DNA of 54,290 nucleotides from JAWPMV01 sp038527215 (GTDB lineage: Bacteria > Bacteroidota > Bacteroidia > J057): NCBI GenBank assembly GCA_038527215.1, contig JBCBGC010000043.1, forward strand, positions 1-54,290, in the 5' to 3' direction. The first letter of the stretch is position 1. Each line of letters starts with the position of its first letter. The notes beneath the pieces were generated by a model. The model was given only the letters and a program-made list of their open reading frames with translations, was not told the origin of the DNA and did not search any database. This document shows, piece after piece, positions 36,101 through 44,633 of this stretch. The position numbers were made by a program, and so were the translations under genes.

Positions 36101-36454
36101 GGGTTTAGGTATGCAGGGGCCAAAAGCATCATGACTACTTTATGGCCAATAGATGACCATGCCGCTGCCGAATTAATGGAATATTTTTATCTCGAACTAG
36201 GAAAGGGCATCCCCAAGGATATCGCCCTCCAACGCGCCAAAACGGCTTATCTAAATCAAGCAGATCCCTTCAAAAGCCACCCTGCATTCTGGGCTTCCCA
36301 TATCCTGATTGGGGACATGGCTAGGGTAGAACTCCCCCCCAGGTCAAACTGGGGGAAATATATAGGGGGCCTGTTCTTGTTCGCTTTGTCTTTTTTCCTC
36401 CTCCTGTTTATCTATCGCCGCTCGAAAACCCCTTTTACCCATGCCAAATCCTAA
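33194..36454 (+). CDS. TPR-CHAT protein, exported with C-terminal membrane anchor
   Basis: This protein has 1086 residues; an in-frame ATG at 33251 is an alternative start. A hydrophobic signal segment ('FKVVIWCSIILGF', possible lipoprotein Cys35 or Cys37, not canonical) precedes kinesin-light-chain-type TPRs (about 95-460: 'ALVNIGNTYSAMGALQAAQDF', 'TLMNLGLTYLHMGQYGRTEKY'). After a helical region comes the CHAT domain (about 690-1045) with His905 in 'IIHLALHGAKAS', Cys951 in 'VNLGACESGSG' and 'YAGAKSIMTTLWPIDDHAA'. A membrane helix (about 1055-1075) followed by 'RRSK' ends the protein, placing TPR and CHAT outside the inner membrane. TPR-CHAT proteins of this form often lie near ECF sigma loci in Saprospiria. 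The next gene overlaps its end by 14 nt. Confidence 0.92.
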   Translation: MKFFPIVPRYSLRLQASFMAGFKVVIWCSIILGFCRCVPDKSEEAETRSSLEPKLDTSLSATYRSPFPSKKGETPLQHRVHPTPPDTAFFQERVAEDSHIYSFLEKGMRLAKEEKRDSAVYFLKKASTLYQAQNKDYGRAKSLVELATVYYEQEAYRQSLAQFRLAVEVVSEKMSIDHAFIPLCNLYIAKNYFHLGLFDSTEAILPTVIDYWTSRKPSAVDLANAYLLLGETYLYGMGDPAQGETFFQQAAAVLDSIPSDQASLTLTRVQFALSGLYRSRGEMDKAIRSLQNILKIRTELLGAQHPLVANALVNIGNTYSAMGALQAAQDFYLQAIKMLKNVEEEREVMGVILHNLGFINDELGHYNQALTFYTQALSIRRKIFGNAHVETANTLMNLGLTYLHMGQYGRTEKYYNEVLHIHRKLYPAHHPELATTVIEVGYLYEVQGQWQAALGYYEEAASILGAGPEIARKGFSDTMDISDALGLLNAFEAQADMHMALHATSQPDSQHLQAAITVFSQIDHLIDFIRRTYKEEGSQLYLDGQTRYLYEKAIQAQLRQLREASPDSSQTIQQVFRLMEKSRVRAMQSTQQAAIARRLSQLADPVLLAEQEILDSLTWARQEQLRQQVQLHVQQESLEGLLATHPIGAHLHRLRKKHEEIMISLEEKYPKYHRLKYGFSPPALQDVQQRWLDEHTGVCQYFWGKNNLYTLIFTADRAEIVVRPIRPDLRASIDSLLTHLNPVNGISTRKGHRPSVFKFASEVNNFMFDRELQFFKKQPKIHRLILVPDGPLQMIPFESLISGPLTPTPRFAFQDYAISYTHSVSLQYHDAQFPVAGPRPKVLGIAYSSGTSPTVSDKQGLRGAEKEIDFLEQNFAGTYLKGSTESKPYFLSQAQHASIIHLALHGAKASESLQIPTLYFPAADSPAYETISYLDIMNLRLSTEFVNLGACESGSGKSLVGEGVMSMEYGFRYAGAKSIMTTLWPIDDHAAAELMEYFYLELGKGIPKDIALQRAKTAYLNQADPFKSHPAFWASHILIGDMARVELPPRSNWGKYIGGLFLFALSFFLLLFIYRRSKTPFTHAKS

Positions 36455-38126
36455 TATTCGTATCGAGTCTGTCGCTTTTAATTTTGACTTGCATGGGAAT
36501 TCCAATGCCGTTCCTTTATTCGATAACCATGGTAAAACATTTATTACTGCCCCTGAATGGAAGCGGAGCCATCCCCAAAAAATCAATCCAGCCGCCTTCG
36601 TTATCGACCAGGAAATTCAACTAAAAGCCTCTTTTTACATCCAGGATTTGGACGCGATTGATCTTGCAGATGGAGGAGCCATGGAGATCTGGGCAGAAGG
36701 AGAAATCGTGCGCGTCAATCCCCGTAGAATTCATTTAGCGGATCATCCCCCCTTAGGTAATGATGCCTTACACGAGTTGCTGTTCTCCTTTTCCCACGTT
36801 TTTAGGCACGTAGGCATTATTGAGCCGGAGCTAGATTGGAAAGTAAAGATTTTAAGTAGCCAGCAGGTCTATTCTGTGGGGAAAACTCATCACCGTTTCT
36901 TTTTGCTCCTGGATACCCCCAAAGCACCGATGCATTTTCCCAACTGGGTACAGGTGCTGGAGCAGGTGTGTGATTGGGCCAGTGGAGAAAGAAGAAAGAA
37001 AGAGGTGGTGCTTGCTATATCAAAAGGACTAAAGAAAAATTATCGGTTTTCCTCCTCTGGAATTAGTAGTCTCATAGATAGTCAAATCTCTCATGGGAAT
37101 TTGACCAACTCCTTATTTTTGCAGGCCTTTCTTGAATTAGTCAAGAATTTAAAGCCCAATCAATCTATCCAGGTAGAGTGCTTTGATATTGCTTATCTAT
37201 TAGCGGCCCACTTGAGGGCTATGGGGATTCAGGCAGATATTGTTTGGATCGATGCCATGATGCCATTAAGAAACTTGATTGAAATTGGCAGTCGGGTTAG
37301 ATTGAATTATGCTTATGCTACCCATTGTTTGGTGCAAGTATCAGGGCTTTGGTATGATGCCTTTATAAATTTAATCCTTGATTCATACCGGGAACCATTT
37401 GGGCTAAAACCAGAAGAATACCTGGATGCGGTGATTAAAAAAGATCAAAGCAAAGATGAAATAAGTAAATCCGTTACCAATATTTCTGAATTTTTTATTC
37501 AATACGATAGCCCTACCCTATTGATGATAAAAACCAAAAGACCTGGAAGTATGATTCAGGCAAAGCATTCTTTTGTTAAAAACATACCTCAGGGTTGGAA
37601 TAAGCTATACAGCGAGGGATCCCTGATGGTCAAAGTATATGCTTCTGAAGACCATGACTCAAAAGCCTTTACGGTTGTTTTCCCTAATCACGCTCATTTT
37701 TATGCAAATGATGTTGGCCATTCCATGGAGTGGGAACTCTCATATTCAAGTCCGGTAATCCCAAATAAAGTGATCAATAATTTATTGATATCCATTAAGC
37801 CGGAAAAGGCTAACATTGGAATGACAGCCATGCTTAATCTTGAATTATCTAGTATTCAGGGAAACCTGAGGAACAACTCAATTCCTAATTTTCCCGCCCT
37901 GACCACTGCTCGGGGCATGAGCAATTACGTCATATATTCTTTGGAGAACAGGACAGATGAAGGGTACAGCAACATTCTTGAATTTACGGCTTTAAAAGGC
38001 AATATCATTAAGTTGAACAACTTAAAATTTGCCATCATCTTGCCCACTGGTCCGACAAAAAACATCTATTACGCAAGAATAAAGAAAAACCGGGAAGTAA
38101 GCCACTACAAGCACCTGCTAGGGTAG
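36441..38126 (+). CDS. Transglutaminase-like cysteine enzyme, 561 aa
   Basis: The central part shows a transglutaminase/papain-like triad: Cys247 in 'QVECFDIAYLLAAHLRAMGI', His295 in 'YATHCLVQV' and Asp306 in 'GLWYDAFIN'. The spacing and the 'LLAAHLRAMGI' helix fit the transglutaminase-like fold. Such bacterial proteins are usually proteases or amidases rather than true cross-linkers. No signal peptide is seen. The N-terminal 160 residues are beta-rich and unknown, as is the C-terminal region. The start lies inside the CHAT gene (14-nt overlap), so translation is coupled and the two enzymes probably act together. The second half is visibly more A+T-rich than its neighbours. Confidence 0.7.
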   Translation: MPNPNIRIESVAFNFDLHGNSNAVPLFDNHGKTFITAPEWKRSHPQKINPAAFVIDQEIQLKASFYIQDLDAIDLADGGAMEIWAEGEIVRVNPRRIHLADHPPLGNDALHELLFSFSHVFRHVGIIEPELDWKVKILSSQQVYSVGKTHHRFFLLLDTPKAPMHFPNWVQVLEQVCDWASGERRKKEVVLAISKGLKKNYRFSSSGISSLIDSQISHGNLTNSLFLQAFLELVKNLKPNQSIQVECFDIAYLLAAHLRAMGIQADIVWIDAMMPLRNLIEIGSRVRLNYAYATHCLVQVSGLWYDAFINLILDSYREPFGLKPEEYLDAVIKKDQSKDEISKSVTNISEFFIQYDSPTLLMIKTKRPGSMIQAKHSFVKNIPQGWNKLYSEGSLMVKVYASEDHDSKAFTVVFPNHAHFYANDVGHSMEWELSYSSPVIPNKVINNLLISIKPEKANIGMTAMLNLELSSIQGNLRNNSIPNFPALTTARGMSNYVIYSLENRTDEGYSNILEFTALKGNIIKLNNLKFAIILPTGPTKNIYYARIKKNREVSHYKHLLG

Positions 38127-38154
38127 AGGCGCTACGCAAGGTATGAAGGGGCGC

Positions 38155-38484
38155 TTAGCTAGCTAGCTTTTTGGCGCTGATCATTTCATACTGATACTCC
38201 TCGCCTTCCACTTTCTCAATTTTTGAGTAGCTCACGTGATCATCTTCAGCTAAGTTCTCCCTAGGGATCTCACTGTAATGGATGATTACGATCCCAACTG
38301 GATCTTCACATTCCGTATTATCGGTTTTATCGATAATGTGTATATGAACTTCATGATAGGAACGAATGGGCTGAGATTTGATATTGGCTATCCGTCCTTT
38401 CCCCCGACGCTTTTGGGGCACATAATCACCATTAGCGTCCGGGCTACAAACCTCACTTGCATTTGCATTCATATTATTACTCAT
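38155..38484 (-). CDS. Small hypothetical protein in sigma-factor operon
   Basis: This 109-residue protein is of unknown family. It is polar, with a basic patch ('PQKRRGKGR') and predicted beta strands ('EVHIHIIDKT', 'VGIVIIHYSEI'), and has no signal peptide or membrane helix. Its start overlaps the anti-sigma gene by 8 nt, indicating co-translation as third gene of the sigma operon. It may modulate the anti-sigma protein or link it to the facing TPR-CHAT/transglutaminase pair; that is inference. Confidence 0.7.
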   Translation of the reverse strand: MSNNMNANASEVCSPDANGDYVPQKRRGKGRIANIKSQPIRSYHEVHIHIIDKTDNTECEDPVGIVIIHYSEIPRENLAEDDHVSYSKIEKVEGEEYQYEMISAKKLAS

Positions 38485-39229
38485 TTAACAGGTTAGCGAC
38501 TTTTTTCGCCTTCTCTTTATAAGGACTTGTTTCTTCACTCGCTATTTGCTCAAATAATTTTCTGGCCTGGATTCTGTCATTTCGCCGCAATATGGAAAGG
38601 GCCTTATACCATTGAGCTACTTCCTTAAATCCCGTTTCCTCTTCAGCCATCAGGGCATCAAATATTCCCTCCGCTTCCTGGTATTGACTTGCGCCCAGGT
38701 AACTGATTCCTTTATAAAGTTGAATGCGTACGTACGCTGGATAAGCTTCGGGAATCTGGTCGAACCATTTGGCCGCTTTTTCATATTCCCCTCGCTCATA
38801 AACATCCCAGCCTCTCATAAAAAGAGAATCCACCTCATTCATGCTCAAGGTCCGCTTGGGACCTCCGATCAAATAGGGCTCATAATACTCCGCAAATAGT
38901 CTTTCTTCTTCGGGGGGTCGCATTCCATACCATATCCCCAATCCTACCAACAACAGTACACTGGCCGCCACGCCCCACATCCAGGGGGAAAGGGTTTGAA
39001 TGGGTGCTGGTTTAGATGGGGGAGCCATCTCAGCCAGCATTTCTCCTACTTCTGCCTTAAGATCTGCCTCGTAGGCTGCTTCCATCCACTGATCTGCGGC
39101 CTGGTCTTGCGCCAGTAGCTTTGCAAAGGACTCGTCCTCAGCCAGGCGTTTTTCCACGACTTCCCTTTCAGCAGGAGAGAGCCTTCCTTGCCGATATTGC
39201 ATGATGAGTTGATAGTCGCGATCTTCCAT
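38477..39229 (-). CDS. Anti-sigma-factor-like membrane protein with periplasmic TPRs
   Basis: This 250-residue protein has an N-terminal helical domain with the 'RQGRLSPAEREVVEKRLAED' anti-sigma pattern. One membrane helix (about 80-103, 'WMWGVAASVLLLVGLGIWYG') follows, then a C-terminal TPR-like region ('AWDVYERG'-type repeats: 'VYERGEYEKAAKWFDQIPEA', 'SQYQEAEGIFDALM'). It starts 9 bp after the sigma factor gene. The topology (N-terminus inside, TPR outside) fits a transmembrane anti-sigma sensor. The periplasmic TPRs could contact the periplasmic TPR-CHAT protein encoded opposite. Confidence 0.85.
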   Translation of the reverse strand: MEDRDYQLIMQYRQGRLSPAEREVVEKRLAEDESFAKLLAQDQAADQWMEAAYEADLKAEVGEMLAEMAPPSKPAPIQTLSPWMWGVAASVLLLVGLGIWYGMRPPEEERLFAEYYEPYLIGGPKRTLSMNEVDSLFMRGWDVYERGEYEKAAKWFDQIPEAYPAYVRIQLYKGISYLGASQYQEAEGIFDALMAEEETGFKEVAQWYKALSILRRNDRIQARKLFEQIASEETSPYKEKAKKVANLLNE

Positions 39230-39238
39230 ATAAGGATG

Positions 39239-39853
39239 CTATCGTTCAGCGAGTAATTGGTTGACCAGAGCCTGAAAAGCCGGCTTTCCGGCCACTAACT
39301 TGACAAAGCTCGTTTTACAGCGATATTTCTGGGTCATGGCCGCCTGGGAGCTTCCTAAATTTAATTGCTCGGCAATCCAATCCATGGTCCGCTCTTCCAC
39401 TACTGCCCAGTAGAGAACTTTTTTACATTTCTCTTTCAGCAAAGCCAATACCTGCCGGATCAAATCAGTGCGCTCTGCCTGTTCCATAGGATCGGAAGGC
39501 AGGGAAGGCTCCAGGACCGTATCTGCGTATTCCAGCATATCAGCTTCAATAGGCTTTTTTTTGTGCTTATAGTTGAGGTACAGGTTTTTACAACTTTCCC
39601 GCAGGTAGGCCTGTAGACTTTGGATATGGGTGGCTTTTCCTTTTCTAATTTGAATGAGCAAGCGTGAGATGGCTTCTTGCAGGATTTCGCGGGCGGTGTC
39701 CTCATTTCGTGATCTCTTCAGCACCCAGTAGTATCCCCGTCCACCTTTTTCGGTATAGAGGTACTGGACTACGCGTAAAGGCAAATCCCTGCCCTCCCGA
39801 ATTCGTGTGATGATCTCCTGATCGGATAAACGTTCTGAATCAGCTCGCTGCAT
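39239..39853 (-). CDS. ECF-type RNA polymerase sigma factor
   Basis: This 204-residue sigma-70 family protein has a region 2-like part at about 30-105 ('DTAREILQEAISRLLIQIRKG', 'SLQAYLRESCKNLYLNYKH') and a region 4-like helix-turn-helix at about 130-195 ('LLKEKCKKVLYWAVVEERTMDWIAEQL' region). It is the first gene of a three-gene operon with its membrane anti-sigma partner. The likely targets are its own operon and the neighbouring CHAT locus, by analogy with similar Bacteroidota clusters; no target promoter was recognised. Confidence 0.88.
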   Translation of the reverse strand: MQRADSERLSDQEIITRIREGRDLPLRVVQYLYTEKGGRGYYWVLKRSRNEDTAREILQEAISRLLIQIRKGKATHIQSLQAYLRESCKNLYLNYKHKKKPIEADMLEYADTVLEPSLPSDPMEQAERTDLIRQVLALLKEKCKKVLYWAVVEERTMDWIAEQLNLGSSQAAMTQKYRCKTSFVKLVAGKPAFQALVNQLLAER

Positions 39854-40098
39854 GAATGGTTTTAACCCGCTCGATGAACATACAAATATTTCACATCAGC
39901 GCAAAATTACCAAGGCTGAAGAAAGCCGCGAAAAAAAAATAATTGAAAAGTGATTAGATGCGAGGCCTTCATCTGTCTATATAAATGAATTTACAGTAGA
40001 CACTTTTTTGCAAGGTTATCCGACTCACCAGCACCACCCTCGTGCTGGTAGGTCGGGAGGGTATAGCCGCTTTTGTTCACCTTAATACCTATTGCATC

Positions 40099-40887
40099 AT
40101 GCTTACTATTTATGGTGCCTTACGGTCCTGCGGGACCGGAGGCCAGGCTATCCCTTGTCTTATTTTTGCGTTGGCTTTCTTTCTGTTGATCAGCCCCATG
40201 GGGCTTCGGGCCAGCATTCCTACCGAAGATATTCCCTATGGCGTGACCTATCCAGGCGGGAGTTTTTCTTCGGGCGAAACCGTAACCCTGGCCGTATGGG
40301 CCGGGAGTACCAGCGAGCCGTTGGATTCTGTATCCGGGCTTGATCTGACCTTTGAATTGACCGAAGATGCGGTATTTCCTACCGCTTTGAGCCTGGATTG
40401 GAGCCAGTCCTGGTTGGCGACGGGCACGACCATGGATGTCACCATCACCCTGGATGAGGAGGCCAAAACCATCCGTATTCAGGCCAGTCGGGCGGCAGGA
40501 TACCGTTCGGGCGATGGAGAACTGTTTTCCTTTTCTCTGATCACCGCCACCAGCATTTCCTCCGCTAATCAGCTCATGCTGAACTCCGGAAGCGGGATCA
40601 TCATCACCATTGATGACTTGATCATGCGCCAGGCGGCCCCGCAGGGCGTAGCCTCGGTTTCCCTCAGCCTATATCCCAACCCTGCTCAGGATAAGCTGAT
40701 CACTGCCTTAGCACATGGCGAAATGGCCTACCTGGAAATCTGGGATGCGCAGGGCAGACGGCTGGTCAGGACAGAAAAACCGGTCTTGCAGTTGCGGGCC
40801 TTAGGGCTAACCCCGGGGAGATATTGGGTGCGGGCGCACACCACCTCTGGGGAGGTAGTGACCAAGCCCCTGCTCCTTCAACCCTGA
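40099..40887 (+). CDS. Small T9SS-exported protein with cohesin-like domain
   Basis: The open frame begins with a GTG at 40042. The ATG at 40099 (262 aa) is preferred because it is followed by a signal-like segment ('CLIFALAFFLLISPMGLRA'). The mature part has a cohesin-like beta-sandwich ('TVTLAVWAGSTSEPLDSVSG', 'LDLTFELTEDAVFP'). A T9SS sorting domain ends it ('SLSLYPNPAQDKLI' to 'VVTKPLLLQP'). It is probably a secreted or surface-anchored structural protein. Its last 10 bp overlap the 3' end of the convergent gene at 40878. Confidence 0.82.
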   Translation: MLTIYGALRSCGTGGQAIPCLIFALAFFLLISPMGLRASIPTEDIPYGVTYPGGSFSSGETVTLAVWAGSTSEPLDSVSGLDLTFELTEDAVFPTALSLDWSQSWLATGTTMDVTITLDEEAKTIRIQASRAAGYRSGDGELFSFSLITATSISSANQLMLNSGSGIIITIDDLIMRQAAPQGVASVSLSLYPNPAQDKLITALAHGEMAYLEIWDAQGRRLVRTEKPVLQLRALGLTPGRYWVRAHTTSGEVVTKPLLLQP

Positions 40888-42383
40888 TGGGGGCCGCCCC
40901 GTAGTTTATGGATTTCCTCGAGGAGCCAGGCCTTCATGACAGGTCTTGGCTCCTTTTTTACCAAGTCCTCCAGTGCAGATAGGCTTTGGGGCGTAACGGA
41001 GACACTTTGACTAATTGTTGACAATTTCCCGACAACCTTAAGATACTTGAGCGCAGAGGCTTTGTGTAATTCCGGGTAGTGGGCTCGATTATTCATAAAG
41101 GGAAGGAAATTGGCCAGATTTAGGTCAAGGCTGTCCCAATCTTTCGTTTGGTAATTGGTCCGAATCAGTAACAAACGGACGTGGATATCAAACAGGAAAT
41201 CATGCTCCTTTTCCAGCTTCTGGAATAGTTTACGGAACAAGGATTGCGCTTTTTCAGCTTTTCCCTGAGCCAGAGTAATTTTTCCCTGGTTAAACAACTG
41301 AGCCAATTCCTCCGCATCCGACAACAAACGGTCCTTCCAGTTCTGGTTAAATGTATGTGCTTCCGAGACTTTTCCGGCCCTCAATAGAGCGGTGATGAGG
41401 TTGTTGAAATGCCTTACCTCCAGTTTTCCATCTATCAAAATCCACTTCTTCTTCAGCATTTTCTGATAGCCATCTTGCAACTTGGGGAGGTAAACTTCTT
41501 CTTGAACATTGGCCAGACTGATTAACAAATTTAGCGCTCCTGTGGCCAGGTTTCTGATCGAGGGTTCTTCCAAATCAGACTGATATTGCTCAATCAGGTT
41601 GAGGAGATTTTCCAGGTGGGCGGGGTTTCCCGGCTCTCGGGAAGCCTGATATAAATAATACCCGCCTCTGGCCAGAGGATTATAGTGAAGGACCTGATCT
41701 TCGAAGTAGGGGATGAGGACATCCATGGGCTTGACATCCAACTTCTGCTCAAATTTCTTGCCCAGCATGAGTTGTTCCATTTCGTATAGCACCCGTTGGG
41801 TGAAATAGCTTTCGTCCAAGGTCGAAACGGCTTTTTCAAAATCCTCTGCCAGCGGTTGGTTGCGTTGAGTGTGCTGCAAGGCGATGCGGCTGGCCCACTG
41901 TTGATGGAGCAGGTTGAGTTGGTAGTGCGTCACCTTTGCCCCTGCCACCTTTTCCTCAAGCGCGTGGAAATTAAACTCTTCAAACCCCCCTTTTGGTTCC
42001 CGAGCCTGAATCCCCTCAAACATATGGGTCTGCTTGAGCAAGGGCTTCCCCTGATAGGTCTCAAGCCCTATGAATTCCTGCAACAAAGGCCAGATCTCGG
42101 CATTCAACTTTCGAACTTTATTCTGAATGCTCTTTTCTTGAGCCGGACTCAGTACCTGATCAGGTACACGCTCCGGGTGTAGCTTCCGATAAAAAGCTAC
42201 CAGAGACTTATCTCCTTTCTTTTTGTGGCCAAAACGCTCAAATTTCTCCCAATACGCGACCAGTTTGCGAGAGGTATTGAAATAGGGAGACCTTAAAAAA
42301 GCCTGGAACTTTTTTTTCTCTCCGTCATCTAACTTTTCATACACCCGATAGACCTTGGTATCAGTAAAACTGGGCGATTTCAT
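40878..42383 (-). CDS. Helical hypothetical protein, 501 aa
   Basis: The family is not recognised by name. The protein starts with 'VYRVYEKLDDGEKKKFQAFL' and 'SPYFNTSRKLVAYWEKF', a pattern I associate with long helical proteins found in many Bacteroidota. It has no signal peptide and no membrane segment. The whole chain looks like TPR/HEAT-type helical repeats, e.g. 'LFNQGKITLAQGKAEKAQSLF'. It stands alone, convergent with the T9SS protein gene. A cytoplasmic scaffold role is possible; no enzyme motif is visible. Confidence 0.75.
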   Translation of the reverse strand: MKSPSFTDTKVYRVYEKLDDGEKKKFQAFLRSPYFNTSRKLVAYWEKFERFGHKKKGDKSLVAFYRKLHPERVPDQVLSPAQEKSIQNKVRKLNAEIWPLLQEFIGLETYQGKPLLKQTHMFEGIQAREPKGGFEEFNFHALEEKVAGAKVTHYQLNLLHQQWASRIALQHTQRNQPLAEDFEKAVSTLDESYFTQRVLYEMEQLMLGKKFEQKLDVKPMDVLIPYFEDQVLHYNPLARGGYYLYQASREPGNPAHLENLLNLIEQYQSDLEEPSIRNLATGALNLLISLANVQEEVYLPKLQDGYQKMLKKKWILIDGKLEVRHFNNLITALLRAGKVSEAHTFNQNWKDRLLSDAEELAQLFNQGKITLAQGKAEKAQSLFRKLFQKLEKEHDFLFDIHVRLLLIRTNYQTKDWDSLDLNLANFLPFMNNRAHYPELHKASALKYLKVVGKLSTISQSVSVTPQSLSALEDLVKKEPRPVMKAWLLEEIHKLRGGPHQG

Positions 42384-42966
42384 ATAAAAATCCGGTTAAT
42401 TCGTGGAAAACCTAATGGAGCAATTAGCTATAGAGGGCAAAAAATACCCAAAATAATGGGAACTTTTTGCTTCATTTTAAATTCCATCGGCATCCTCCTC
42501 TATCTAGCTTGGGAGCTGGCCGTTCAGAAACCGCTCTCTGAACATTCGATAACCCTGAAACAGTGCTGTATGAAACCTCCTAGCCCTATTTTCCTCCCTT
42601 TTTTTGCCTTAACCATGCGTGTCTACCCAGACCTAAAACAGGGTAAATGGAGGCTCATGCCTGGGCAGGCTGGGTAAGCGTCAGATTCTGAAGCCCGTTG
42701 AATAGGTATCAGGCATGGTATGCGAATTACTTCTATTTCTAGCCCAAGTCCATCCCTTCATCGCTAAGCATGACAAGTAGCATGGAAGCAAGGCACCTGC
42801 TGGCCCTATGAGTGGTCTGGTGGGTATACATGCTAGCTTATTTCGAAATACGTAATTTTTTATGATCTTGAATTGTCCGAGTAAATAGACGGTACTTTTC
42901 TCTTAGGTGGTACCTGCCTATCCGGACCTTGTTTTTATGCCTCAACTATCAATTATTTCCCCTTAC
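42384..42966. other. Intergenic region, no gene recognised
   Basis: About 580 bp lie between divergent genes. One 73-codon frame at 42456-42677 has poor composition and no RNA or repeat structure was evident. Promoters for both flanking genes are expected but not resolved. Confidence 0.5.
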
Positions 42967-44571
42967 ATGAAACAGCCACGAAGCTCTCTGATGATCCTCA
43001 TGTTCTTCTTTTTAGGATTATCAGCACCCGCTCTTTGCTTTGGACAAAAAAAAATAAACCTGACCTATCACTCGAATGGAAATTGGGATCTGGTTAGCAC
43101 GCAGGTGAAAAACCTGAAGAAGAATGAATATTATCAGGTAGTCATTGACAGCATAAACCTCAACCTATATGAGGTGGTACTGACCAAGCGGGACACCGTC
43201 ATTTCCAGCGCCTTAAGCATTCCCGCTTTTTCAGCCCTACCCCTAGATGAATTAAGAGGGCTGATTGGCGACATTGTCACGGGAGGCCTTTCCCTCTTTC
43301 CGCAGGCTCCTCCTCAGGAAGTTCCTCCCAGAGTCGTTGACTTCAATAAGCCCTTTAACCTCCAGGCTGCGGAGGGCACCAAATTCATACCTGTTGCTGG
43401 ACCTGGTCCCGGAGTCAAAAGCATTTTGGAAAAGGTCAATGACCATCTCCAGGAAGCGGATAGCCAGATCCCTGTGACCAGGGACAGCCTCCTTAAGCTT
43501 ACCAAAAGCATAGACCGCTTTAATTACGACCTTGAGTTTGCCCGTTTATCCAGTTTGCAAAACTTTCCGGCTACGCCAGGAAGCTTTGATTTCGCGTCAG
43601 CCAGAACCAAAATTGATGGAATCAGGGCACGATTTTTTACGAACCAGACGACTTTTTATGCCTTTCAAAATAGTACCATCAAAGCCGGAAAGATTCTTTT
43701 TGAGGAGCTAGCATCACGGAAAGGAGCCGTGGAAGCAGCCCTAAAAAAGAAAAATGCGGAATTGGGAAACGCTAAGACTCCTAGCGCCAAGAAAGCGAAA
43801 TTAAGAGAAGAAATTCCTCCCTTGACCATAGAGCTAGGCCGGATAAAAGAGTTGGAGCTCAAAAAAGCCCTTTTGGACACCAGTCTTTCCACCATCCGTA
43901 CCGCCCTGGACAAACTACAAGAGATCACTTCCGCAGAAAAAGTCTCAGCAGCCCTGGAACCCCTGGCCTTCATCGAAAACAATGCTTTGAGAAGGTATGT
44001 CTCTATCCCCATGCAGTTGGAGGGAGAGGAAACCCAGTTAAAAATCGAGCTAAAACCCCGGGCAGCTGATAAGCCTATTCAGCCTTATCAGACTACCATA
44101 ACATTTCCCACGGCCAATAGAGGATACCAGGGCGTGGGCGTTTCTCTGATCATTAGTGGCTTGTATGATGAAGCCTATTCCTTCCGGGATTCTGTCAATG
44201 TTGGCTTTGCTGACTCCCTGGCGCACCAGATTGTCAATGAAAATCCGACCAAAGTCGAACTAGGGACTGCTGCCCTTTTAAGGTTAGGAATAAAAAACGA
44301 AGACAATAATGCGGGTGTGCACTTTTCCATCGGGGTGGGAACCTCTCTGGGGCAGCGGATCCGGCCTCGCTTCTTGTTAGGGGGTGGCCTCGCCATAGGC
44401 AAAAAACACATGGCCACCATCGATGTGGGAGGCATCATAGGATATGTGGAACGGATCAGCCAGGCAGCCCTTCCTATAGACCGCCTCCTGGAAACTAAGC
44501 CAGAATCCATTACCGTCTCCAACCTACAGGCGCGGGTCTTTGTAGGCTTTGGTTATCTCTATCAGTTCTGA
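42967..44571 (+). CDS. Exported hypothetical protein with barrel-like C-terminus
   Basis: The frame opens at a GTG (42907). The ATG at 42967 gives 534 aa and a standard signal peptide ('LMILMFFFLGLSAPALCFGQ'). The N-terminal part is beta-rich ('YYQVVIDSINLNLYEVVL'). A Lys/Glu-rich helical stretch runs about 230-350. The last 100 residues have Gly-rich amphipathic strands ('GVHFSIGVGTSLGQRI', 'ARVFVGFGYLYQF') ending in an aromatic residue, like outer-membrane proteins. No family is recognised. It is monocistronic: a strong terminator follows 30 bp after the stop. Confidence 0.75.
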   Translation: MKQPRSSLMILMFFFLGLSAPALCFGQKKINLTYHSNGNWDLVSTQVKNLKKNEYYQVVIDSINLNLYEVVLTKRDTVISSALSIPAFSALPLDELRGLIGDIVTGGLSLFPQAPPQEVPPRVVDFNKPFNLQAAEGTKFIPVAGPGPGVKSILEKVNDHLQEADSQIPVTRDSLLKLTKSIDRFNYDLEFARLSSLQNFPATPGSFDFASARTKIDGIRARFFTNQTTFYAFQNSTIKAGKILFEELASRKGAVEAALKKKNAELGNAKTPSAKKAKLREEIPPLTIELGRIKELELKKALLDTSLSTIRTALDKLQEITSAEKVSAALEPLAFIENNALRRYVSIPMQLEGEETQLKIELKPRAADKPIQPYQTTITFPTANRGYQGVGVSLIISGLYDEAYSFRDSVNVGFADSLAHQIVNENPTKVELGTAALLRLGIKNEDNNAGVHFSIGVGTSLGQRIRPRFLLGGGLAIGKKHMATIDVGGIIGYVERISQAALPIDRLLETKPESITVSNLQARVFVGFGYLYQF

Positions 44572-44600
44572 GGATGCGCGACTAATCTATTGAGCGTTGC

Positions 44601-44633
44601 CAGCCTCAGAGGTAGCTGAGGCTGCGTTTTTTT
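44601..44633 (+). terminator. Intrinsic terminator
   Basis: A perfect 9-bp stem, CAGCCTCAG (44601-44609) with CTGAGGCTG (44616-44624), a 6-nt loop, then CG and seven T. It ends the exported-protein gene that stops at 44571. Confidence 0.92.

Noticed and set aside
42456..42677. Possible 73-aa protein between divergent genes
   Set aside because: Unusual composition, no homology-like pattern, and no neighbours to support it.
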